Under the pieces are notes generated by a model. It saw only the letters and a program-made list of their open reading frames with translations, searched no databases and was not told the DNA's origin. 35,054 bases of DNA from Acidobacteriaceae bacterium (GTDB taxonomy: Bacteria; Acidobacteriota; Terriglobia; Terriglobales; Acidobacteriaceae). Position numbers and translations under genes: made by a program. Shown piece after piece: positions 17,098 to 23,834 of the stretch; the stretch's first letter is position 1, and the number at the start of each line of letters is the position of its first letter. The stretch is taken from contig PMAT01000090.1 of assembly GCA_003152695.1 (NCBI GenBank), forward strand, positions 15,712-50,765, written 5' to 3'.

Positions 17098-18018
17098 ATG
17101 GACATCATCACTCAGCGGTTCATAGCGATTGGCAACAAACTCCTCGCGGAGTTGCGGCGCATTGGGGATGCGCTCCGTATCCTGCACACTGACAGCCAGC
17201 AGCAGATTGAAACCATAAGCAAAGCCAATGATGCCGCAGAGAAGCGCCGCCAAGCCCCACCAATGCCAAGGCCCGAGCTTGAAATTCCACAGCCCGAAAA
17301 ACATCAACAGCAACGAGCTAATGCAGAGAAGAAGTGGCTTGAGCGCGGCAAGATTCTGCTCGAAGTGCTCACCTTGGCTGCTATTGTCGTCTATGCGATT
17401 TATGCCTGTCGCCAGTGGATAACGATGAACAATACCTACAAGGAAATTCAGCAGCAAACTTCCCCGTGGGGTCAAAAACCGTTCGTAGATTTGTCCAGCG
17501 CCACTGTGTTCAAACCACCAACCGACAAAGGGGGTATTGCCATGGTTGTCTTGTCGTTCACTAACCGAGGCAGAACGCCAGCCAAAAACGTCAGGGTAGT
17601 AACGCACATGGCTATTCGCCAAGCAGGATCGCAACCATGTCCACCCTCCGTCAGCGCCTTCCCCGCAAACGGGCCTACCTATCCCTCCGACACCCCTCAA
17701 AAGCTCCTTGAGCGAATACAGATAACTCCCGCCCAACTTGAAGCCTACAAGAGCGGCACGGCTAGGCTTTACGTATGGGGAAGGTTTATGTACCTGGATT
17801 TTTGGCTCTTTAGAAACCCTGATTCCAATCCTCGTACTAGCATTTTCTGCCGTTCCTTCGGAATTGAAGACGAGCAGATTATGCGAATGACTCCCGCTCC
17901 CGATGGGGCTTCGATAATGAGTCCATGCACTGCTTCCGAATGGCCATTCGATGACCTGACCGGAGACCAGTGGGACAAGTATGAAGCCTGCAACCAGAAG
18001 GAAAAAGGCAAACAATAG
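17098..18018 (+). CDS. passenger gene 2: membrane protein with coiled coil and outer domain
   Basis: The 306-residue protein starts with a helical, Gln/Lys-rich cytoplasmic part (about residues 1-85, coiled coil and Pro-rich stretch). It has one helix (about 86-104, ILLEVLTLAAIVVYAIYA) and then a soluble beta-rich domain (about 125-290) with VVLSFTNRGRTPAKNVRV, which has the NxGxxPAxNV pattern of an immunoglobulin-like fold. Similar unnamed proteins are frequent in mobile DNA. The last codons reach 61 bases from the end of the transposon. It is probably co-transcribed with passenger gene 1. No function can be assigned. Confidence 0.75.
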   Translation: MDIITQRFIAIGNKLLAELRRIGDALRILHTDSQQQIETISKANDAAEKRRQAPPMPRPELEIPQPEKHQQQRANAEKKWLERGKILLEVLTLAAIVVYAIYACRQWITMNNTYKEIQQQTSPWGQKPFVDLSSATVFKPPTDKGGIAMVVLSFTNRGRTPAKNVRVVTHMAIRQAGSQPCPPSVSAFPANGPTYPSDTPQKLLERIQITPAQLEAYKSGTARLYVWGRFMYLDFWLFRNPDSNPRTSIFCRSFGIEDEQIMRMTPAPDGASIMSPCTASEWPFDDLTGDQWDKYEACNQKEKGKQ

Positions 18019-18048
18019 CCCTGTCACGGCGAGCCAAGTGTCCCATTT

Positions 18049-18079
18049 CGGACACATGTGCGTCAACCGTTTTAATGCC
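18049..18079 (-). repeat. right terminal inverted repeat of the IS1595 element
   Basis: Read on the minus strand it begins GGCATTAAAACGGTTGACGC and ends CATGTGTCCG. Just inside is a 6-bp hairpin, GTGTCC (18038-18043) with GGACAC (18050-18055). Confidence 0.93.
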
Positions 18080-18087
18080 CTTGTAAC
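18080..18087. repeat. right target-site duplication (8 bp)
   Basis: CTTGTAAC is identical to 15045-15052. Joining the two flanks at this sequence restores an intergenic empty site between the beta-propeller and clc genes. Confidence 0.93.
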
Positions 18088-18108
18088 TGACTGATTCTTC
18101 GTGAGTGG

Positions 18109-19677
18109 TCAGGGTTTTCGTACACTTCTCGCGAACCTATAGCTGGTAGCCAGGCCAGAATCCAGTAACCTATTTAACCTAAGTAACTTAAACCCGTGGC
18201 CGTTGCCCTGCTGAATCAAATGCTGAAGCTCATGCCGCGGAACGACGCCAACCAGTTTCCGCTCGTGATCGACCACGGGATAAAGTTGTTGCCGCCGCCG
18301 GCTTTGTCCATCATGCAACGACTTGGCCAGGTCGGCGACCGTAGTGTCGGCGGGAATCGCCGCGATGTTCGACCGCATGACCTCCCGCACAAACAGGATC
18401 TCCAGCGGATCCACCGAGTATTCGCGGCTCAGGTGGTAGCCCCGGCGCGCTACCTTTTCCGTCAGGATGGAACGCTTCAAGGTCAGAACTGTGAAGCCAT
18501 GTGCGACCACCGACGCCAGCAGCAGGGGAAGAATGACGTTGATGTCGTGAGTCAGTTCCACCGCGAACACTACACCGGTGAGGGGTGAGCGCATGGTCCC
18601 TCCCAGAATCGCGCCCATGGCGATCAAAGGCCAGAAACCCATTCCTTCATTGGGCAAGAACGCGCTCAGCAGACCGCCCAATGCGCCGCCCATCATGAGC
18701 AGCGGAGCCAGAACGCCGCCCGATGTCCCGGAACCCAGAGATACCGCCCACATGACTGACTTCACCAGCAGGATACCGGCAATGGTTGTCAGCAACACGT
18801 GCCCTTGTAGCAACGATCCAATTGTGTCGTAGCCGACGCCCAACGCCTGTGGGAAGATCAATCCACCAACGCCCACGACGAAGCCGCCGATGATCGGCCA
18901 CCACATCCAGTGAATGGGCAGCTTGACGAAAGCGTCTTCCGCCGCGTACACCGCCAGAGTCAGTAGCGCCGACAGCGCGCCCGCCAAAATTCCTACGAGT
19001 ACACAGCCCAGTAGTCCAGCAGGTCCGATGAACGCAGCGTGAGGAGGCGTGGGGAACAAAGGTTCCATGCCAATGATGTAGCGGCGTGTCGCTGCCGCCG
19101 CGGCACTGGCTAACGCGACTGGAATCAGGCTGCGTGGCTTCCACTCGAAAAGCAGCAACTCGACTGACAGCAGAACCGCCGCTAACGGTGAAGCAAACGT
19201 CGCCGACATTCCTGCAGCAGCGCCTGCTACCAACAACGTTCTGCGCCCTATGCTGGTCAGATGGAAGAGCTGCGCGATTAAGGAACCAAACGCGCCGCCC
19301 GTCATGATAATCGGTCCCTCAGCTCCGAAAGGTCCACCCGAGCCAATGGAGATGGCCGATGAAATCGGCTTCAGAATAGCCACCCGGGGCTCGATCTTGC
19401 CCCCCTTCAGCAGAATGGCTTCAATGGCTTCCGGGATGCCGTGACCGCGGATACGCTCCGAGCCGTAGCGCGCCATGACACCGACGATGAGACCGCCGAC
19501 CATCGGCACAATAACTTCCAGCCAGCCGAGGTGATTGCCCGCGGGAGAAACAAGCGCAGTGCCCCAGCGCTGATAGAAGAACAGGTTAGTGAAAATTCCA
19601 ATCAGCCGCAGCAGGGCGAGAGCGATGAACGCGCTGAAGATCCCGATGCCGATCGCCAGCAAGGTGATCGGTATCAC
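18109..19677 (-). CDS. ClC-family chloride channel/transporter with C-terminal CBS region
   Basis: A multi-helix ClC protein of at least 522 residues. Family motifs are present: GSGGPFGAEGP (a GxEGP variant with Ala), SIGSGGPFGAEGPIIMTGGA, and GSGTSGGVLAPLLMMGGALGG (the GxFxP position is GGVLAP). A CBS motif follows (VREVMRSNIAAIPADTTVADL ... LYPVVDHERKLVGVV), but the second CBS half is missing and the tail is unconserved. The first usual start in frame is GTG at 19677, just before helix B. Conserved-looking residues (DRKNHDEHELGDFTTTSR) are encoded in frame upstream to about 19770 without an ATG, GTG or TTG. It follows marR on the same strand. Confidence 0.92.
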   Translation of the reverse strand: MIPITLLAIGIGIFSAFIALALLRLIGIFTNLFFYQRWGTALVSPAGNHLGWLEVIVPMVGGLIVGVMARYGSERIRGHGIPEAIEAILLKGGKIEPRVAILKPISSAISIGSGGPFGAEGPIIMTGGAFGSLIAQLFHLTSIGRRTLLVAGAAAGMSATFASPLAAVLLSVELLLFEWKPRSLIPVALASAAAAATRRYIIGMEPLFPTPPHAAFIGPAGLLGCVLVGILAGALSALLTLAVYAAEDAFVKLPIHWMWWPIIGGFVVGVGGLIFPQALGVGYDTIGSLLQGHVLLTTIAGILLVKSVMWAVSLGSGTSGGVLAPLLMMGGALGGLLSAFLPNEGMGFWPLIAMGAILGGTMRSPLTGVVFAVELTHDINVILPLLLASVVAHGFTVLTLKRSILTEKVARRGYHLSREYSVDPLEILFVREVMRSNIAAIPADTTVADLAKSLHDGQSRRRQQLYPVVDHERKLVGVVPRHELQHLIQQGNGHGFKLLRLNRLLDSGLATSYRFARSVRKP

Positions 19678-19760
19678 TCGGCTGGTAGTAGTGAAGTCAC
19701 CCAGTTCGTGCTCGTCGTGATTCTTGCGGTCCAGTACGCGCGCGATCGTTTCCCCAAATC

Positions 19761-20252
19761 TTATCTTGGACTGCGCCTCTCCGTTCCCGCTGCTCTGACA
19801 CGCCTTTCCTGGTGGCTCTTGCGACTGCCCTGTGTTGCGGCCATCACTTTTTTCAGCGTACTGACGAGAGCCGGGGCTGCGATCCGCAACTCCTCGCGAT
19901 TGTCCAGGGTTAATTGCTGCAGAATTCGCTCTCCCCGCGGCGTAAGTTTCACGTGCACTTCGCGCCGGTCTTCGTGGCTCCGGGTTCTCTGAATGAGTCC
20001 TCGCTTGGCCAGCCGGTCCACGAGCTCAACTGCGCTGTGGTGCTGGAGCTGGAGGCGCTCAGCGAGATACGCGATGTGGGGGCCCGCCGCTTCACCAGCC
20101 CCCTTCACGGCAAGCATCAATTGATGGTGCTGCGGCTCCAGACCTGCTTTGCGGGCCATTTCCTCGCTGAAGCGCAAGAAACGGCGGATTTGGTAGCGAA
20201 ACTCGGCTAGGGCCTGGTAGTCCGTAGTCTGTGGGTCATTGTTAGTCGACAT
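19761..20252 (-). CDS. MarR-family transcriptional regulator
   Basis: The 163-residue protein has the winged HTH of MarR regulators: HIAYLAERLQLQHHSAVELVDRLAKRGLIQR followed by the wing SHEDRREVHVKLTPRGERIL. It should bind as a dimer. The ATG at 20252 (MSTNNDPQTTD) removes an unconserved upstream stretch. There is no strong ribosome site. A perfect 7-1-7 palindrome lies 11 bases upstream of the start and is a good autoregulatory operator. The gene precedes clc, and the upstream clc-like coding overlaps its 3' end, so the two are probably co-regulated. Confidence 0.9.
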   Translation of the reverse strand: MSTNNDPQTTDYQALAEFRYQIRRFLRFSEEMARKAGLEPQHHQLMLAVKGAGEAAGPHIAYLAERLQLQHHSAVELVDRLAKRGLIQRTRSHEDRREVHVKLTPRGERILQQLTLDNREELRIAAPALVSTLKKVMAATQGSRKSHQERRVRAAGTERRSPR

Positions 20253-20262
20253 GGTTGCGCAA

Positions 20263-20277
20263 CACGATATTATCGTG
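20263..20277. promoter_or_regulatory. predicted MarR operator
   Basis: CACGATA-T-TATCGTG is a perfect 15-bp palindrome directly upstream of marR. It has the size and symmetry of MarR-family sites. A related half-site, TATCGTGATA, overlaps its right side. Confidence 0.6.
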
Positions 20278-20527
20278 ATACGATGCACTGTAGCATGTCG
20301 CACGCTGGTCCTGATCCAAGGATTAGCAGGTTTGCAACAAAGACAGGGGCCAATCCTAATCGTTGCGAGCTGAAGGACAGGTGATGCGCTATTGTGTTTC
20401 TTTTCCCTTTTCTCGCTGCCTCTTGTATGTCCGCAAGTATCGGCGAGACCAAAATAGAGTAGAAAGACGGCGGCATAGCGGTCCGGAGAGATTGCTTCGC
20501 ATTTTGTAATGACTTTGAGCGACTTCA

Positions 20528-20779
20528 ATGCCTAAAGCATTCAACATCGGCGACCACGTGAGATGGAATTCCGAGGCTGGCCGAGTTAGCGGAGTCATCA
20601 CCAAGAAGATCACTTCCGACACGAGGTTCAAGGGATACATGCATCACGCGTCGAGAGAAGCGCCCCAATATCTGATCAAGAGCGATAAAACCGACCATGT
20701 CGCGATCCATAAAGGAACTGCCCTTCGGCTAATCCCGAGTCGGGCAGCAAAATCTGGCAAGGGAACGAAAAAGAAGTAG
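20528..20779 (+). CDS. HVA1/DUF2945-like small TUDOR-fold protein
   Basis: The 83-residue protein begins MPKAFNIGDHVRWNSEAGRVSGVI and has the conserved HHASREAPQYLIKSDKTDHVAIHKG, the hallmark of the hypervirulence-associated/DUF2945 family. It ends in a Lys-rich tail. Members are small SH3/TUDOR-like proteins of unknown role, found in bacteria and fungi. It stands alone between the divergent marR and the small acidic gene. Confidence 0.88.
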   Translation: MPKAFNIGDHVRWNSEAGRVSGVITKKITSDTRFKGYMHHASREAPQYLIKSDKTDHVAIHKGTALRLIPSRAAKSGKGTKKK

Positions 20780-21041
20780 CAATTCATCCGTCGGCGGGCG
20801 TCCATAGACTGCGGTTAGCTATTGCGAAAACGGCTCGCGCTGCCGGGTAGCGCAGAGCTATTGAGGGGCGGCAAGAATAAACGCTCCAACCCACCCAAGT
20901 GTTCTCAGCATTGAGATGAGACCACAGGCACCCCAAAGCCGCACATCAAAGTCGAGTGTGTCCTCGCGTTCGAACAGTTCCTCCCGCCGCGATATTGGGA
21001 ATACCAGCGTTTGCTAAGGGGTACGAGGCGTACCATTGGAC

Positions 21042-21215
21042 ATGAGCAGAATGCATCCAGAATGCCCCGACTCACACCCTTCTGATCGGCCGGTAGCTGG
21101 CGATATTCTCCTTCGGCAGGAGCCTAACGAGGAAGAAGATGAAGAGGAAGACGAAGGCGATGGCACAGAACATGACGATAACGATGATGATGACGACGAA
21201 GGCTACTCGGAGTGA
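21042..21215 (+). CDS. small, highly acidic protein (57 aa)
   Basis: An open frame from ATG 21042 to TGA 21213 gives MSRMHPECPDSHPSDRPVAG, then DILLRQEP and a C-terminal tail of Glu and Asp with few other residues, ending GYSE. The repeated acidic codons cause a long hydrophobic false frame on the other strand. The ribosome site is weak. Its N-terminal HPECPDS ... RPVAGDILLRQEP followed by an acidic tail resembles small hypothetical proteins I recall from related genomes. Function unknown; a metal- or cation-binding role is only a guess. Confidence 0.6.
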   Translation: MSRMHPECPDSHPSDRPVAGDILLRQEPNEEEDEEEDEGDGTEHDDNDDDDDEGYSE

Positions 21216-21361
21216 GCGAGCGGGCCCGATTACATCGTGCCCTTTATCATAAGAATATTGAAGAGGTCTCCTCCAGCAAGGCCGGAGTCTGCGCAACAAA
21301 TCCGCCTAACGATCATCCATGACCGTCGGGTTGGTGCTGGTTCTCGGCAGTGTTAGCTAGT

Positions 21362-21859
21362 TTATTTCTTTGATGTCTTCCTCCCCGAACCGCTCACATC
21401 CGGCACTTCTTCGCCGAGAGCCGTGGCCAAATCAATTTGATGATCCTGCTCATCCACGAGGATTTGCCGAATCTGTTCGGCCATCGCGTACTCGCCCAGC
21501 TCTTCACACTGCTTGATCCGCTCGCGATAGTTGCGTATGGTTTCGCCCTCATTATCTAAATCGAAGCGAAGCATTTCCTTCGGATCTTCTGAAATTCGGA
21601 CGGATTTGGGCGTCACGACGGGCATCTTGCCAAGATAATCAATCTGCCTCGAAATAATGAGTGCATGATCGAGTTCCTGCTTCGCGTGGATTTCAAGCTG
21701 GTTTGCGATATTCATGTACGCCGCGCCCTTCAGCACCTGGGAATATACAACATACCCGATGATGGCTTGGTATTCGCGTGAAAGGTCTTCGTTCAAGAGA
21801 TCCGCCAGGCGATCACGGGAAATTGCTCTTTCGTTCTCAGCGGAATTCTGCTTAACCAT
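21362..21859 (-). CDS. ferritin-like / bacterioferritin-type diiron protein
   Basis: The 165-residue four-helix protein carries the ligand pattern of ferritin-like diiron proteins: Glu29 (SREYQAII), Glu62 and His65 (KQELDHA), and Glu137 and His140 (DEQDHQ). ExxH occurs twice, as in bacterioferritin and rubrerythrin-like domains. It may store or detoxify iron, or be an uncharacterised diiron oxidase. The ATG at 21859 has GGAGG six bases upstream. The tail is Ser/Lys-rich. It fits the iron/NO theme of the region. Confidence 0.85.
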   Translation of the reverse strand: MVKQNSAENERAISRDRLADLLNEDLSREYQAIIGYVVYSQVLKGAAYMNIANQLEIHAKQELDHALIISRQIDYLGKMPVVTPKSVRISEDPKEMLRFDLDNEGETIRNYRERIKQCEELGEYAMAEQIRQILVDEQDHQIDLATALGEEVPDVSGSGRKTSKK

Positions 21860-22303
21860 TTGAATCCTCCGGTGAACTGAAACTGAAATGATAACATCGG
21901 CATCTTAAACCCGCACGTCGCGGGAGACCATCCAAGGCGAGCCGGGCTATAACCGGCAAGCGCCCAGAAACGTCACACAATGAGCGCAATTTCGCTCACA
22001 ATCCCGCAGGGCTCGTGGTACAAACGGTTCGCGGGCTTCACATGGCCACCGAAATATGCCCCGTCCACTCGCTCAGACCCGATTGAGAACGGGCGTGCTT
22101 GGGCCAATGGCCACGGGACGGGTTGGTTCCCATAGCTTCCACAACGAAAGAATTCGCGACTGGCAATACTAACACCCAGGGTCGGCGTCTCTGTTTTGGT
22201 CGAACACTATCCAAAGTCGCGAAACAAGGGTTGATCTCTTTCGTTGTGACGGGGTCGAAAAACGTGCAAGACCTGTCCGACACCAAGCCCTCCGGAGAAG
22301 CTG
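21860..22303. other. intergenic region with three short hairpins
   Basis: No gene is recognised. Three inverted repeats occur: CCCGC/GCGGG (21910-21924), GCCGG/CCGGC (21941-21957) and TGAGCG-6-CGCTCA (21981-21998). They lie upstream of the ferritin-like gene and may act in its regulation. The rest shows no repeat or motif. Confidence 0.5.
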
Positions 22304-22823
22304 TTAAAAAGCGTGGTGTACATCACTCCCAATTTCGGGTTCGATGTCGGAAAACCCGCGGCCGATTTCTTCCTGTTCGGACGGTGAGAGCACCTGCTTG
22401 GCGATCGGGAACAACAGGTATTCCTCTTTCCAGATGTGCCGGGGATAGAAGGCCGCAATGTCGCGGAAGATCGTGGCCACCGGTTCGCGGCCCGCAACCG
22501 GATCCAAAACGTAACCGGACACAGCTTGCGCGAGTCCATTTGTCAACGTATGTACCCTGCGGTGCTTACTTTCGAGGGTCTTCAGCACGCGCCGGGTGTG
22601 CGGCACAGGATTCTTCGTCAGCGCCGGAAAAAGGTACTGTTCCTCTTTGCCGTGGTGGCATTGCTCGGCGAACATGCGCATGAACTGCACCAGATTACGC
22701 AGCATCTCCGCGTCCACTGCTTTTCCATCTGCCAACCGTTCATCGGCGAGAAACGCCATCGCACCGACTACTTTATTGATGGAACTTATGGTCGCGCTCC
22801 AGCGTCTCGGTAATGCTGCTCAT
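22304..22823 (-). pseudogene. hemerythrin-domain protein, broken by a frameshift
   Basis: The true start is ATG 22823 with AAGGAGG six bases upstream. It gives MSSITETLERDHK and then hits a TAA at 22773-22775. One base too many in the stretch 22781-22787 shifts the frame: in the next frame the protein continues SINKVVGAMAFLADERLADG and on to the end at 22304. The later part has hemerythrin ligands (EQCHHGKEEQYLFP, ESKHRRVH, HIWKEEYLLFP). The N-terminal helix carries the first His ligand in ERDHK. The intact copy at 30414 aligns across this join. It may be a sequencing indel or real decay; the frame after 22759 alone would lack a ligand. Confidence 0.8.
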
Positions 22824-22926
22824 GGCCTGCCTCCTTCTTGTGCCCTCAAATCATGCGTCTCATCAAAGGCAAGGACAATAGATCATTTGTACTGGTCCGA
22901 AGCACACGCGTAACATACCGAAAGAG

Positions 22927-23241
22927 GTGGGCATGAGCGGCATGGGATTCATGCCGGCAACGATAACTGTTAACGTTGGCGAGAAAGTGATTTGGAAGAA
23001 TTCTTCGCAGATCTTCCACAATGTGGTGGACGACTCGAGCAAGGCTTTGTATAAGGTGGATGTCAGCCTGCCATCCGGGAGCAAACCGTTTGACTCCGGT
23101 TTGCTGCAGCCCGGCCGGACCTTCTCCCGTGTTTTTACGACTCCTGGGGTTTATCGCTATGTTTGCACGCTGCATGAAGCCAATGGCATGAAGGGGGTCG
23201 TTATTGTGAGACCAGAACCAATGCTAGTAGTGCGTAAGTAG
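22927..23241 (+). CDS. cupredoxin-like blue copper protein, no signal peptide visible
   Basis: The protein of about 104 residues begins around GTG 22927 or ATG 22933 (MSGMGFMPATITVNVGEKVIW). All four type 1 copper ligands are present: His31 in SSQIFHNVVD, Cys80, His83 and Met88 in YRYVCTLHEANGM. Such proteins carry electrons in the periplasm, for example to reductases. No secretion signal precedes the domain. The frame is open upstream only to a TAG at 22879-22881, with no good start, so the N-terminus may be truncated. Confidence 0.85.
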   Translation: MGMSGMGFMPATITVNVGEKVIWKNSSQIFHNVVDDSSKALYKVDVSLPSGSKPFDSGLLQPGRTFSRVFTTPGVYRYVCTLHEANGMKGVVIVRPEPMLVVRK

Positions 23242-23310
23242 CTGGGTTGGCATTGTGGGTTGCTGGGCATGATCTGTCGAAGACCTTCTGCACCACGACA
23301 ATGACGACAC

Positions 23311-23832
23311 TCAGGTGTTCCTTTCGGCGGGTCGAAAGAAATTCGAGAACATCCGGAAGCCCGCGCCCGTGATACAGAGCACGGGAAGGACGAGGATCAA
23401 CTGCTCACGCATATTGTTCTGCCGCAGCATCGTGACCACTAGAATCAGGTCGGCGAGGAGTAACAGAGTCAACGAGAGCCCGCGGTGAAATTTGCGGAGT
23501 TCGGACTGTAACCACGAGTCGCGTTGGACCTCAATCACTCGGCCTTCGTCAGAATCAGTGCAGCGGCTCTTGATTGGACAGCTATTACAATGATGTGCTT
23601 GGGCTCGATAGCGTATAGCGCTCGATTCTCGCGTCATCTCGGTGCGATATAGGTGTTTGCCGGTGGGGCATTTCCAAATGTCCAGCTCCGGATGATAAGA
23701 GAACCCAATAGTGGGGATCTTCCGTGTCCGCTGATGCGAATGACGCGCGGCGAGTTCAAAGGCTGCCGCGACAAATGCTAGAAACATAGCGTAGCCGGAT
23801 GCTAACAGTACCTCAACATCTATCCCGTGCAT
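23311..23832 (-). CDS. three-helix membrane protein with Cys-rich transposase-like motif, coupled to qnorB
   Basis: The 173-residue protein has one helix at about residues 7-28, a cytoplasmic or periplasmic loop, and two helices (about 118-136 and 144-162). The loop carries four cysteines in Cys55-ProThrGlyLys, then CNSCPIKSRCTDSDEGR (Cys82, Cys85, Cys91). This pattern, including YRAQAHHCNSCPIKSRC, is that of the Cys-rich C-terminal region of IS1182/DDE_6-type transposases. The start at 23832 lies two bases after the qnorB stop and has AAGGA eight bases upstream, so the two are coupled. Related unnamed proteins exist (from memory, not searched). Possible redox or metal role; unknown. Confidence 0.7.
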   Translation of the reverse strand: MHGIDVEVLLASGYAMFLAFVAAAFELAARHSHQRTRKIPTIGFSYHPELDIWKCPTGKHLYRTEMTRESSAIRYRAQAHHCNSCPIKSRCTDSDEGRVIEVQRDSWLQSELRKFHRGLSLTLLLLADLILVVTMLRQNNMREQLILVLPVLCITGAGFRMFSNFFRPAERNT

Positions 23833-23834
23833 TG

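Larger units (their letters stand above)
15053..18079 (+). mobile_element. IS1595-family transposon with passenger genes (3,027 bp)
   Basis: The element is bounded by 31-bp inverted termini (27 of 31 identical), both starting GGCA at the outside, and by a perfect 8-bp direct repeat CTTGTAAC. In order it carries a DDN transposase (+), a 47-codon gene (-) convergent with it, and two passenger genes (+) encoding membrane/coiled-coil proteins. It sits between the beta-propeller and clc genes and does not interrupt either. The intact duplication and open transposase frame suggest a fairly recent insertion. Confidence 0.93.

Noticed and set aside
16261-18066. A 601-codon minus-strand frame across the transposon
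   Set aside because: It is antisense to two plausible plus-strand genes with ribosome sites and coiled-coil patterns, and its own residues show no domain.
20880-21012. Minus-strand frame with a membrane-like end (SMLRTLGWVGAFILAAP)
   Set aside because: There is no start codon at its beginning and no recognisable relative; possibly a decayed fragment, but not supportable.
21072-21299. Hydrophobic minus-strand frame resembling a small membrane protein
   Set aside because: It is the reverse of GAA/GAT-rich codons of the acidic plus-strand gene; the hydrophobicity is a by-product.
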